Source of the DNA: Zygnema cylindricum
Lineage: Eukaryota > Streptophyta > Zygnematophyceae > Zygnematales > Zygnemataceae
Assembly (NCBI GenBank): GCA_037447655.1
Contig: JBBHKE010000025.1
Location: 1 to 64,000 of the forward strand
DNA length: 64,000 bases
Direction of reading: 5' to 3'
The translations under genes were made by a program, and so were the position numbers. The notes below the pieces were generated by a model, which worked only from the letters and a program-made list of their open reading frames with translations, ran no database searches and had not been told where the DNA came from. Positions 44,109 to 54,752 of the stretch are shown piece by piece. How positions within the stretch are numbered: position 1 is the stretch's first letter; each line of letters opens with the position of its first letter.

Positions 44109-46126
44109 ATGGCGTCTGCTTTGAAAAACCTGCAAGGTCAGGCCAGCAACTACAGCAAGCTTGTAGCCACTCATGGCAGCAAAGCCTACCAGCAGGTATG
44201 CTCTTCGTCTTTTGTCACTTTTGAGATTCTCTCTCTGCTCAACTGAGAGCGGTTCTTTCTCTTTTGTATTACGTTTGATAAAAAACGTTACTTCTCAAAG
44301 GGGAAACTGAATGTCCTTTGACTTCGCGGGCTGATTGAGGCTTATTAGTGATCTTTGTACCCTGATTCAGTTGTCAGTTTTCCAACTAACTGTAAGCTTT
44401 TATGTTCTGTCTTCATTTCCAGATTCTTGAGCGAAACAAGCAGTATATTGTCGGTGATGCCTCTCCTGAAAAGGCTGGCGAGCTTGGAAAGCAGTTTCTG
44501 TTCACTTCTTTAGCCAGGTGTGTGAATTCGTATCATTTTTCTTCGCTTTTCTTCACTTTTCTTTACTTTTCTTGGCTTCATCTCTGCATGTTTTTACTTA
44601 TTTGTGAAATCAATGACGTGTATCAACTATTAGCGTTAATGTTGTTTTTATCCTTTAAACTCATTTTTCTCTGTCCGGACTTGTCGGGATTAGTAATCTG
44701 ACGGTTGCGATGGAAAGGTAAGATCACTACCTTTTGATTTGGCTGCTTCCACATGAACACAGAGAAGAAGCTGATTGAGATGGGAGAAAAAACGTTAACG
44801 TTGATAGCAATACAAGGGTAGTTTTCTGCCAGAATCATCTATAGGTTTCCATTTGTGGTCACCTTGATCGAGAGATGGTTTGAGATATTGCATTTCAGTT
44901 TGATTCAAGTCCTGTAACGTTATGCTGCCATTGCCTTTTGCATTCTACAAAACGTTTTTATAATCTAGTTCTCCAACTCATCAGTCTCTGGTGAATCATA
45001 TCAATAGGTAAATGACTGCAAATCTGTACAACAAAAAGCTTCTTCGTAAATTAGAGAGGGGTGACAAGCATTTGCGAAAAACTATTAGGTCGGCCTTGTT
45101 GGATGCAACTGTTGTATATCCCAAAGAGTGAATATCTCCCGTTCATCTGACGGAAGGTTTAAGGTTCGCACGATAGAGGCGGGCAGGATGGCCTTTTCTC
45201 TTAAGCTGGTTTGATTTTTTTTGAAGAAATGGTCATTTTCAAATTGCAGGTATCACTGTTGACATCTGCTGTTGACTTCTGCATTTAGGTGTAGGGGAAC
45301 TGCATAATCTATGTAGCAAGGATGACGCTACTGCTATCTTTAAATACTGCGTTCATCTCAATTAAAAATACCTCCAAAGTAGTAATCACTCATCACCCTT
45401 GAAAGCATTATCGGAATTTCAACATTGTTCCTTTTTGGAATTTTCAAGTGTCAAGGCCTTGCAACAATGGATTATGTGGCAGAAGCACTGAAAACTGAAA
45501 ATGGTGACTTTTTATATTCAGTGATTTGACTCTTCTTCTAATATTGTGTCCGAGGAAGTTCGATGAGGCGTTGCGCTTCTCATGATATTTGCTGCTGTCC
45601 GCAAGAACCAAAAGAACCCCTAAAAACCTTCTTTTCATACCTTGACCAATTGTGTTATGGGCTGATAGCTGCCATTGGTGGCTGTTAACTGTTCTTATCC
45701 GTTTCTGGTCTTTGGACTGTTTACAGCCCTTCTTTCATAATTTAAATGTGAAAACCAATTGGAAATGTTATGTGTACCCAATGACGTACGAGTATTATGC
45801 AGTTTAATACGCATATAGTATGGGTTAACCACATAGGGTTTCTAGTAGTTTTGCACGTTTGAGCCATGCCTTCGTTGCATGGATTGATTTGTATGTCATT
45901 TCGATTTGAATGTAACATTTGCTCCCTATATGGATGCAGCATTCCTAAGAGATATGAATCGGCATTGAAGGAGGTAGACGTGCTGAAGTCAAAATGGGCA
46001 CACCGCGGTGAACTACCCCTCTCAGAAATTGCCATAGGTGCGGTATTTGCAGCAGAGGTATATGCCTGGTTCTGTGTCGGCGAGATTATTGGAAGAGGAT
46101 TTACGTTGACTGGTTACAAGGTCTAA
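44109..46126 (+). CDS. ATP20: Mitochondrial ATP synthase subunit g
   Basis: The CDS joins 44109-44195, 44423-44517 and 45940-46126 (GT/AG introns, phases consistent) for 122 residues, the same length as plant orthologues. Exon 1 gives MASALKNLQGQASNYSKLVA, exon 2 LERNKQYIVGDASPEKAGEL and FLFTSLA, exon 3 SIPKRYESALKEVD and the membrane segment. The terminal hydrophobic helix contains GEIIGRGFTLTGY; the GxxxG-type spacing here matches the motif known to mediate ATP synthase dimerisation in the inner membrane. Subunit g belongs to the Fo part, with subunit e, and shapes cristae. The second intron is long (1422 nt). Neighbours are transposons, so there is no operon-like context. Confidence 0.96.
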
Positions 46127-48173
46127 ACACACTATTTTTAATAGCGAAGCATTTGTTTTTTTTTCCATATTCACCATTGATGCTTAGGATATTCCTCCTT
46201 TCTCTCCAAGAACGAAGCCCAAACAAGGGCAGATTGAAGTGAGAGTGATCCGGATCAGTTGCTGTTTTCTGCTGTCCAATGGACATAGGTTTTCTGTCGG
46301 GTAATCCAGTTTATCTCATTTTGCACTTATGTGTATGTCTATAAATGAAACCTGAGTTGCAGTCCAGCTTTTCTATGTCTTTGAGTAAAGGTTCAAAGGA
46401 ATTGTAAAGACGGTCCCCCATCGTTGCATTTCCGAGAGCGCCCTGAGAAACCCTAAAAATGACCAGAAAAATGCCCATGTTGAACCTGGCTGTACGGTGT
46501 GCTGGTGGAAAGAAGAGGAACTGGTCAAAGAACCATAAATTTTTCTTTTCTTGTTTCGAGTATTTTGCTTTCACAGATTTTTTTTGTTTTTTGCACAAAT
46601 AAGATACATGGACAATATATCTTGCGTTTGGTTGAGATTGTTATATTTTTTTGGGCTAATGAGGTGTAATCATTCCATTCGATGCATTTGGTTAAACTTT
46701 TTAGTGGACATAATTTCCCTCTCCTCTCTTCTCTTTTTCCTCTTTCCCCCTCCTTTATCTCACTTTTTTCTTCTTTCTCTCATCTCTGTTCTCTCTCTTT
46801 CTTGTCTCCTCCCCTCTCCTCTCCTCTCCTTCTCCTCTCTTAACTTCTCTCTTCTTTGGTGCATACGACGCTTGGTTACATTTTCCAGCTTTTGTCGCGG
46901 GTGAAAGTCTTGTTTACATTTTTACATTTGACTTATTTTCTATACTTTTTTAGGGCATTATTGATTATGAATCATCCATCCTGCAAATTGTCATTAAGCT
47001 TCCTTAGTTTTGGTGTTAGTTGAACTATCAAGTGCGTATCTTTGTTTCTTATGAATTCAGAAGCTTATACAAAATTTAGCTGTATGCTTAGAGTAGGTTT
47101 GCAACAGTTTTTAAAGGTTTTTTTGACGTTTCTAGGACATCGAGTGGGCCCAACATCATGACTTTGGCCGAGAAGCAGCAATGACGAGTTTCATTGGAAA
47201 CGTGTGATTGTGAATCATGTCAGTAAATGGAAACATAAGAAATGAAAAGCCAAAATGTAAGTGAAAATACTCACAGAATAAAAATTAATAACATAGATGG
47301 AAAACATATAATTTTGCATTTTCAGACGCAAGTTCATTATATTCAGCAGATCTAAAAACTTTGGGTTACACTTTTAGTTATGGACTTTTTAACTGTTCTT
47401 TGACTTCCTCTGTTTCTGTAGTTTACACTGATAATCACTCTTCCCGCTCCCTTCTGGTTGTTACGTGGACTAACTTGACTTTATCTCCCTCCACTTTTGC
47501 TGATGTAAGTATAAGTTACTGTATTTTCCCTAGAAACAAATCAATATGTGTATTTTTTTCTTTTTACAATGATGTAATACATTGACAGTAATCAGGAGAG
47601 TTACTGAACCCGGTGTATAGCAGAGCTTTGATTCCGAAAAAGCTACCTAATCGGCCCACTGATCTTGTGGTTTATAGAAAGATGGAATGTAGCAAGGCAT
47701 GTTACTCCCTACTCCGGGAATGTTTTCCGGTGAAGTGTAACTTTGAATTGTAATCTATATTTTTGGTTGGTCCTCTGGCAAGCCATATGCAGTCGCACAA
47801 CTTTTTTTGGGGGCTCATTGCATCGGTGAAGTCAATATAGAAGGTGTTGATGCATTTTTAGTGGTAATTCATGGCTGACTTTATTAAAAAGCGCGATGGT
47901 AAACCATCTGAGTCCATGGGAACAAAAGGAAGCTGCATTGCAAAAACTGAAAAACTACATGTGGGGGCAAGAAAAAAAAAGGATAAGCAAGGCAAAAGCA
48001 ACGAAATTATGAAAAAGTGGCAGGTGAACCGAAAACACCCAAAGAAGCAAAAAACAACAAACAAAACATCAAAGGAAATATCCAACATGTATCAACAAAA
48101 CCCAAACATAACTAAAAATCTCCGAAAAGCAACCACATAAGTCCTCAAATTCTGGAGGAGCACGAGGAGGGAG
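46127..48173. other. Intergenic DNA, C/T-rich tract at 46710-46860
   Basis: Starts with the subunit g 3' UTR, then AT-rich DNA with a polypyrimidine tract. An 89-codon Lys-rich plus-strand ORF (47871-48140) is probably chance. No domain is seen. Confidence 0.5.
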
Positions 48174-49191
48174 TTATGGAACACGTCGACGATCCATAAC
48201 TGCAATAGACGATCGAAGGAGGATAAAAGCCTGCACTCGTTGTAGGGCCACAGATAAACGTTGACGGTAAAAAGAAGTACGTATTGAAGGGCTCCCATGA
48301 CCCCGCCGCTCGAACGAGTGCCGACCACAAGCACGGAGGAACTCGTCCAAAGCCACACCCACACAACCAAATATCTCCACCGCCATCGGAATGAAGCCAT
48401 CCATAGCATCACAATGGGCATAATCACGCTATTTCTTCCTAGCCGCGTCACAGGCGGCCACGCCCACATGCCGAGCTACTTCCCTAACGACAACTGTATC
48501 CGAGGTAGGGTTCGCCAAATCAACGTCACCAAATGTACGACGCACACCATCGAGTAATACAATGTCAATCCGACGCGAAGGAATAATGTGGGACACCTCC
48601 CGACGAACATAAAATCCCCCATCCAAAGTGATAGTAGCAATGGTGTCACGAATCGTGTCGTGGGCCTGAATCAACTCGCCCTCGTGGGATCAACGAAGCA
48701 AATAGACGCCGTCGGGCTTGAGAATGTGGTCACATAAGCAAACAAGAGAGCCAAGCAAAGGTGGGTGAGGGAGGCCAAGCCGAAACTTGAGGGTCGTAGT
48801 GAACTGAGCCCGGGTGAAGCGGAGGGTGGATAAGATAAGGATAGCCAATAGCCAAGCTCCGAAACTAAGTACGTTACGAGAGAGAAAGCGTGCACGCGAA
48901 GAATCCGAAGGAAGCGCCTCAAGAAGCTCGGTCTTTATGGCGGCGACAACCTGATCAAAAATGGATTCCTGAACACGCGGAACTGATGTCGTAACAAGAG
49001 TGGAAAGAACAAACATGTCCGCGATAGCAACCAGAGGAAGAGAACGTGATGCATCAAGAAGGGACAGCTAGAAGGCGAGCACACCGTACGAAACCGGGGA
49101 ACAACGGTAGCAAGAATAGGAGTGTTCCCAGTGAAAAAACGGGAGACAATAGTGGAGGCAACAGGACGCGCCAACTTCCCAAATAGGCAGC
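48174..49191 (-). pseudogene. Reverse-transcriptase-type pseudogene, 3' part
   Basis: Read on the minus strand one frame runs from about 49075 to 48174, broken only by two in-frame stops (TGA at 48687-48692 region, TAG at 48429-48431). It shows the C-terminal block typical of plant and algal non-LTR-like reverse transcriptase proteins: RLGLPHPPLLGS, CDHILKPDGVYLLR, HDTIRDTIATI, RRIDIVLLDG, DVDLANPTSD and FIPMAVEIFG. The part further upstream in the same gene was separated by insertion of the gag-only element (49192-53512): bases on both sides of the GCAGC duplication join into one reading that gives PAAYLGSW. The element class (LINE-like or other) is an inference from motif style. Confidence 0.7.
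49187..49191. repeat. Target-site duplication GCAGC (left)
   Basis: GCAGC immediately before the LTR start TGTTG is repeated at 53513-53517 after the 3' LTR end TTTCA. The 5-bp size fits copia-type integrase. Confidence 0.9.
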
Positions 49192-50397
49192 TGTTGAAAT
49201 TTAAGTATTTTCTAGGTCTAGAGATTGTAAAATAAAAAAGCAAAAAGGGGACACTAACAACCTACCTCTAACTCTTCACTCAAGTCCCCACACTTGTCGC
49301 AGTCACTGAAGACTTGAAGAGGAGTTAGATCCATGGCTGCCTAGGCTGTCCAAAGTGGACAGACAATTCTTAATAGAGATATCTAAAAGGTGTGACGGAC
49401 CCAGGATTTGATCCTGGTACCTACCGTCCGTCAAACTAGCCGTTCGCTTTAACCAACAAGTCTAAATACAGTGCTAGAGTACGATAGGTTTGACAGATAT
49501 TTAAATTTTTACACGTAGACTAGTTCGTCTAACGGGAATAGATACGTAATGCATAGATACAGTTTTGTATAGTACGGAGTACGATTTAATGTAAATTATG
49601 AAACGGATACCGCGCATTTGTTTCGAACGCGAAACAAATATCTTACGTATATTTTCAACGGCTACAATTGTATCCGGTTTGATCGGACGGCCACGATAGG
49701 CGCCGCGATCACGGATTATGTACTTTTGGCGTTTTTCAGTCATCACCACGTCATGTGACACGTGGCGTGACAATGTTGGAATGCGGCGACTCCGGAGATT
49801 GCGGTAACAAATCCGGCTATGACACGTGTCGACATTTTGGCCATGTTGTACAATGGCCGTACAGAAAGTACACCGGCACATGTACTTTTCTGTACGACAC
49901 ACTAATTTGATTGGTGCCGTACTTCAGTAGATACAGTTTTAGAGAGGGAATAGGACTTAGAAAATTTTGGGTAAGTAGCTGCCTCTCCCAGAGAGCACCT
50001 TGTATAAATGGCAAACTTTGGCCAGCCATAATTATCAATTTACTTGAAAATTTATCAATTTACTTGACCATTTTCAGTGATTCTTTTTGCTGCGGACTCA
50101 GGGGAGTCCAGGCTACACAGGGGTGAAGTCGGTCAGAGTTTTGTCTGCCAGGGTGGCTGCATTTATAAGGGAAAGTCAAAGTGGGTGAATTTGTCCAAAT
50201 CTCATATTCTAACTTTGCATTCTGTGGTGGAACTGAGCACACAGAAAGTGTTATTTCACAGGGGTGAATCTATATTGTGATTATGACTGTCAAGGGGTCA
50301 GTCATTTGGGTTTATATTAACTTGGAGTCGGCACTATCTAGATTAGCTTCTTTTGGATCTGCATACTCTGAGGGCCAATGGAGGTCTCAAAGTTTCA
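49192..50397 (+). repeat. 5' LTR of gag-only element
   Basis: 1206 bp, TGTTGAAATTTAAG...AAAGTTTCA. It exceeds the 3' LTR by an 18-bp direct duplication (AAATTTATCAATTTACTTGA, about 50045-50065). A TATAAA box lies at 50003-50008. A conserved TGACGGAC...GTCCGTCA inverted repeat lies at about 49395-49435. Gag starts within it at 50378. Confidence 0.92.
50003..50008 (+). promoter_or_regulatory. LTR TATA box
   Basis: TATAAA in the context CCTTGTATAAATGGCAAAC, identical in all three LTRs of this family (1860-1865 and in the 3' LTR near 53137). It probably sets the U3/R boundary. Confidence 0.65.
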
Positions 50398-52029
50398 GGT
50401 TATGGGCCCACCATCTAGGGTGCCTATGTTTGATGGAACAGGCTTCACTTATTGGGCGTTTTCAATGGAGGGATTGCTTTTCGAGAAGCACTTATGGGGA
50501 ATTGTTGCGGGACAAGTGAGATGTCCGCCACCTGGCTTTGGAGGAGCTTACTATGGAGAATCATCTGAGGCTGCCCAGAATATCATCGGAGTTCAGATGC
50601 AACGGAAGGTGAAGGGAAAAACCTTTCCGTGGATGGGGAAATAGGGGAGAAGGAAAAAGGGACATCTATGGTGAGGGGAGCTAGGCTCTCAGCTATGGTA
50701 CCACATGTAGGGATTAAAACTGAAGAAAATGACAGAAAAATATGGGAATACAAAAACACTATAGCAAAACATCTTATACTTAGATATGTGTCTAAGTCGA
50801 TAGCTATCACTCTTTTAAGTCTAACCAAGTCTTCAGAGATATGGGAAGCACTAAGTCAGATTTATAAGAGTGAGACTATTCAAAGGCAGCAATTAGTAAA
50901 ACAGGAAATAAAGGCCTATGTTTATAAAGGCGGTAGCATGATAGAGTTTTGCAATGATATTGCTGCATTATATGTTGAGCTAGCTAGTGCGGGATATGTA
51001 GAATCTGAGGAGAGTAATATTAATACACTACTTATGAAACTCCCAGATGAGTACGAAAACATCATTTGTCGTATGCAGGCACTTGATGGTTCCTCATGGA
51101 CTTGGAGCTTTACCATGGGGATAATTCTTGTGAGGGAAAGCACTTTGGAGCTTCGTAGGGGAAGTGACAGGGTGAATGCATTTACAGCTGGTGGTGATTG
51201 GCGGAAGCGTGATGAGAGGAATGGCGGTGATTGGCGGAAGTGTGATGAGAGGAACGGTGGTGGCGAGCGGAAGCGTGATGAGAGGAAGAGAGACAAAGGT
51301 AAACCTTATCGGAACTTTGGTGGAAAAAGAGGGAGTGGAAAAGACACGGGAGCTTTGAAAAAGGGGGTTTGCTTCTTTTGTAGGGAACCGGGTCATTATA
51401 TGGAGGAATGCCCTTGTTTGGAAAAACTTAGAAGTTGGAATGTGGATGAGGAGGAAGAAGGGGAAGAGGAGAAAGAGGATGAAGATTTTTTAGAGCTTCT
51501 CCGGATTAGTAGTATGGGGAAGAAAGAAAAGCACACAGAAATTCCACGAAAGCAACAGTGTGCTTTTGGAGGTATAAGGGAAGTAAAGAGAGAGGAGATA
51601 CTTGAGGGAGTTCAAAATATCGAGGATTGTTTCATAGATATTTTGGAAACAGAAAACTGGTCGGAAAGGGAGACTTCAACGGATTCCGAGGAAAGGGGAG
51701 AATTAATTCTAGAGGGGTTTTTAAAGGATAGGGGAGAAGAGAAATATTTGACTAAAGGTTTAGGGGAGAAAAAATATTTATTGGGAATTAAAATAGAAAG
51801 TGATAGTGGAAAGAATTCCATGGGAGAGAGTGAGGGAAGTTCAGAAAATGGGGTAATTATCATGGATAAAAATATGAGTACGGAAGATGTAGATCTTATG
51901 AGGAACTTAGTGGGGACTAGTGTTTTTTGGGAATATTTGGGGGTGGATGGATTTGACATCACTACTTGGTGTGATGTCGCTTGTGAAGATGTGCCTGTAA
52001 AAGGGTTATCATCCGGGTATATGTTGTAG
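50378..52029 (+). pseudogene. Gag of the gag-only element, frame change and early stop
   Basis: The reading starts MEVSKFQVMGPPSRVPMF at 50378 within the LTR and must change frame between about 50590 and 50644 to continue (ATEGEGKNLSVDGEIG...). After that come a typical copia Gag body (KIWEYKNTIAKHLI, EIWEALSQIYKSE, FCNDIAALYVELASAGY, LPDEYENIICRM), an Arg/Gly-rich linker, the CCHC knuckle CFFCREPGHYMEEC, an acidic tail and LSSGYML. It ends at TAG 52027-52029, where copy 1 has CAG. Beyond the stop the same frame still aligns with copy 1 (RWIKSL at 52101-52118) until about 52297. Gag would form virus-like particles in the cytoplasm. Confidence 0.8.
50398..50413 (+). promoter_or_regulatory. Primer-binding site matching the anticodon arm of initiator tRNA-Met
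   Basis: The 16 bases GGTTATGGGCCCACCA directly after the LTR are the exact complement of the anticodon stem and loop of plant initiator tRNA-Met (TGGTGGGCCCATAACC, recalled sequence). The usual plant copia site, TGGTATCAGAGC, complementary to the tRNA 3' end, is absent. Half-tRNA priming of this kind is known for Drosophila copia and yeast Ty5. The site overlaps the Gag coding sequence (VMGPPS). Confidence 0.8.
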
Positions 52030-52311
52030 GTTGGAGATGGGGCTGACTGTTGGAAATGCAAAAGGGAAAGTAGATTCTGGTTGGATGAAAAGGGGAGAAG
52101 GTGGATAAAATCTTTGATCGGATTTATGAAAAGTGGCATGCAAAATAAAATGCATGATCAACAAGATGAAATTATTTTTGGTCATCTAATACACTTTCTT
52201 AAATATAAAAGTATTCGCTTGAAGCTTCATGAAGGAAAAATGAAAAATGAAAGGAAAATATATATATATGTATTTGTTGTATTTGATGGGAGTTGAAAGT
52301 AAGTAGACTAG

Positions 52312-52324
52312 AAAATAAGGGGAG
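52312..52324 (+). promoter_or_regulatory. Polypurine tract of gag-only element
   Basis: AAAATAAGGGGAG directly before the 3' LTR start TGTTG, identical to copy 1 at 1043-1055. Confidence 0.85.
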
Positions 52325-53512
52325 TGTTGAAATTTAAGAATTTTCTAGGTCTAGAGATTGTAAAATAAAAAAGCAAAAAGGGGACACTAACAACCTACCT
52401 CTAACTCTTGACTCAAGTCCCCACACTTGTCGCAGTCACTGAAGACTTGAAGAGGAGTTAGATCCATGGCTGCCTAGGCTGTCCAAAGTGGACAGACAAT
52501 TCTTAATAGAGATATCTAAAAGGTGTGACGGACCCAAGATTTGATCCTGGTACCTACCGTCCGTCAAACTAGCCGTTCGCTTTAACCAACAAGTCTAAAT
52601 ACAGTGCTAGAGTACGATAGGTTTGACTGATATTTAAATTTTCACACGTAGACTAGTTCGTCTAACGGGAATAGATACGTAATGCATAGATACAGTTTTG
52701 TATAGTACGGAGTACGATTTAATGTAAATTATGAAACGGATACCGCGCATTTGTTTCGAACGCGAAACAAATATCTTACGTATATTTTTCAACGGCTACA
52801 ATTGTATCCGGTTTGATCGGACGGCCACGATATGCGCCGCGATCACGGATTATGTACTTTTGGCGTTTTTCAGTCATCACCACGTCATGTGACACGTGGC
52901 GCGACAATGTTGGAATGCGGCGACTTCGGAGATTGCGGTAACAAATCCGGCTATGACACGTGTCGACATTTTGGCCATGTTGTACAATGGCCGTACAGAA
53001 AGTACACCGGCACATGTACTTTTCTGTACGACACACTAATTTGATTGGTGCCGTACTTCAGTAGATACAGTTTTAGAGAGGGAATAGGACTTAGAAAATT
53101 TTGGGTAAGTAGCTGCCTCTCCCAGAGAGCACCTTGTATAAATGGCAAACTTTGGCCAGCCATAATTATCAATTTACTTGACCATTTTCAGTGATTCTTT
53201 TTGCTGCGGACTCAGGGGAGTCCAGGCTACACAAGGGTGTAGTCGGTCAGAGTTTTTGTTTGCCAGGGTGGCTGCATTTATAAGGGAAAGTCAAAGTGGG
53301 TGAATTTGTCCAAATCTCATATTCTAACTTTGCATTCTGTGGTGGAACTGAGCACACAGAAAGTGTTATTTCACAGGGGTGAATCTATATTGTGATTGTG
53401 ACTGTCAAGGGGTCAGTCATTTGGGTTTATATTAACTTGGAGTCGGCACTATCTAGATTAGCTTCTTTTGGATCTGCATACTCTGAGGGCTAATGGATGT
53501 CTCACAGTTTCA
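52325..53512 (+). repeat. 3' LTR of gag-only element
   Basis: 1188 bp, TGTTGAAATTTAAG...CAGTTTCA, nearly identical to the 5' LTR. It is followed directly by the duplicated target GCAGC. Confidence 0.92.
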
Positions 53513-53911
53513 GCAGCTGGCTGTCGATAGTAAATCAAACCACTAGGGTAAATCCAACCACCAGGAGACAGGAAGAGAGGGCGAAATGCGGGCTGCAGGC
53601 CTAGCCTTGCGATGAAAAGCCCCACGACCCAACAAATTGTGAAGGACGTCGATGAGGCGATCATCAAATGCAGAAAAGGAGGACACAAAATTAGCGGTGG
53701 GAGGGGAAGTAGAAGTAAGGTAGGATGAGCGATGAGGGAAATACCGTGTCAAAAGAGCAAAAGCCACGTGGGTCTCAAAAAGGTCGGGAAGGTTGTCACG
53801 TGTTACAAAACTGTTTGAAGAGCAGAATCACGAAACTGCGTGACGTATGGATCTGAACCGAGCAGGCAACCCAACACACGAATGTCATCCGATGGAGGAG
53901 GAGGATGATTA
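53513..53911 (-). pseudogene. Reverse-transcriptase-type pseudogene, middle part
   Basis: This fragment lies between the two LTR elements. On the minus strand it reads, with one stop (TAA) and a frame change, DDIRVLGCLLGSDPYVTQF, VAFALLTRYFPHRSSYL, FDDRLIDVLHNLLGRGAF and then GGWIYPSG, the order found in the region following the polymerase core of non-LTR-like reverse transcriptases. Its right edge is the GATTA duplication of the copia element and its left edge the GCAGC duplication of the gag-only element. Confidence 0.65.
53907..53911. repeat. Target-site duplication GATTA (left)
   Basis: GATTA precedes the 5' LTR start TGTTGTC and is repeated at 59863-59867 after the 3' LTR end. Confidence 0.9.
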
Positions 53912-53936
53912 TGTTGTCTTTTTGGAAAGCTTTCAG

Positions 53937-54115
53937 TCTCAGAGCAGCGCAGCTGCTTTACAGATAAAGCAGCGCAGCTTCTATACAGACAGAGCAGCGC
54001 AGCTGCTATACAACAGAGCAGCGCAGCTGCTATACAGCAGAGCAGCGCAGCTGCTATACAACAGAGCAGCGCAGCTGCTATACTGCAGAGCAGCCCAGCA
54101 GCAGAGCAGCGCAGC
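53937..54115 (+). repeat. Self-complementary minisatellite in copia LTR
   Basis: About six units of GAGCAGCGCAGCTGCTATAC. The core AGCAGCGCAGCTGCT is nearly its own reverse complement, so units can pair in inverted orientation. The same array occurs in the 3' LTR at 59155-59300. Confidence 0.85.
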
Positions 54116-54249
54116 AGCGAAGCTGCAACACAGACAGGACAAGGCAACCATAATTATATTTGATATGGTCCGTACGGACAACGCAACGTCTGATATTCTT
54201 AATGTGATTCTGTACAGGATAGAGCAACTGCGATAGATACGATTCTAGT

Positions 54250-54390
54250 CAACTTAGTGGGAACTCAGTGGTAACTTAGTGGGTAGCTCAGTGGTAGCTC
54301 AATGGTAGCTTAGTGGTAGCTCAATGTAGCTTAGTGGTAGCTCAGTGGTAGCTCAGTGGTAGCTCATGTAGCTTAGTATTAGCTTGGCAG
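54250..54390 (+). repeat. Tandem TAGCTCAGTGG units in copia LTR
   Basis: About ten units of the 11-mer TAGCTCAGTGG and close variants (TAGCTTAGTGG, TAGCTCAATGG). Each good unit fits the tRNA A-box pattern TRGYNNARNNG. The 3' LTR has fewer units (59450-59490). Confidence 0.8.
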
Positions 54391-54752
54391 CTTGATGTAC
54401 CTCTCAGGTACACTGGTATTGCCGGTACAACACAAGTATAAGACTTAGGACTCATAACATATAATGTATCCAGAATTCCAAGTAGTAAAACTGCACACAG
54501 TTTTTGGGAAACTTTTGAGTATTATATCTTGAGTGTTGTCGGGTCAATTGTGCTATAACTTTGGGAGTTATCAGTGTTTATTCTACTCTATATTCTGATA
54601 GAGTTTTGTGAGGTTTGGATGCTTGTATAAGAAGTGGTGAGCACTTAAGAACAGCTGTTTGGTAGGATTCTTGATAGCTTCTGAGAGTGTATCATGTCTA
54701 CTTCTACTACTACTGCTGCTCCTCCACCTGCACCGGTGGTTGTAGAACAACA

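Larger units (their letters stand above)
49192..53512 (+). mobile_element. Complete gag-only LTR retrotransposon (TR-GAG type)
   Basis: 4321 bp, with two LTRs (TG...CA), primer-binding site, a Gag ORF, polypurine tract and a 5-bp target duplication. There is no protease, integrase or reverse transcriptase, so movement must rely on enzymes from another copia element. LTRs differ at roughly 16 places by eye plus an 18-bp duplication, implying fairly recent insertion. It sits inside a reverse-transcriptase pseudogene, in the opposite orientation. Confidence 0.93.
53912..54752 (+). repeat. 5' LTR of copia element
   Basis: 841 bp, TGTTGTCTTTTTGGAAAGC...GTAGAACAACA. It contains two tandem arrays (53937-54115 and 54250-54390). 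Gag begins inside it at 54694 (MSTSTTTAAPPPAPVVVEQQ). Confidence 0.9.

Noticed and set aside
47871-48140. 89-codon Lys-rich plus-strand ORF
   Set aside because: Low-complexity composition, no splice context, lies at the edge of the decayed reverse-transcriptase pseudogene.
48092-48469. 125-codon minus-strand ORF starting MWAWPP
   Set aside because: It is in another frame from the conserved reverse-transcriptase-type reading through 48174-49075, so it is a shadow.
49395-49435. A true tRNA gene within the LTR
   Set aside because: Only a T-arm-like hairpin within an outer stem is present; there is no D-arm, anticodon arm or CCA-adjacent pattern, so it is reported only as a hairpin.
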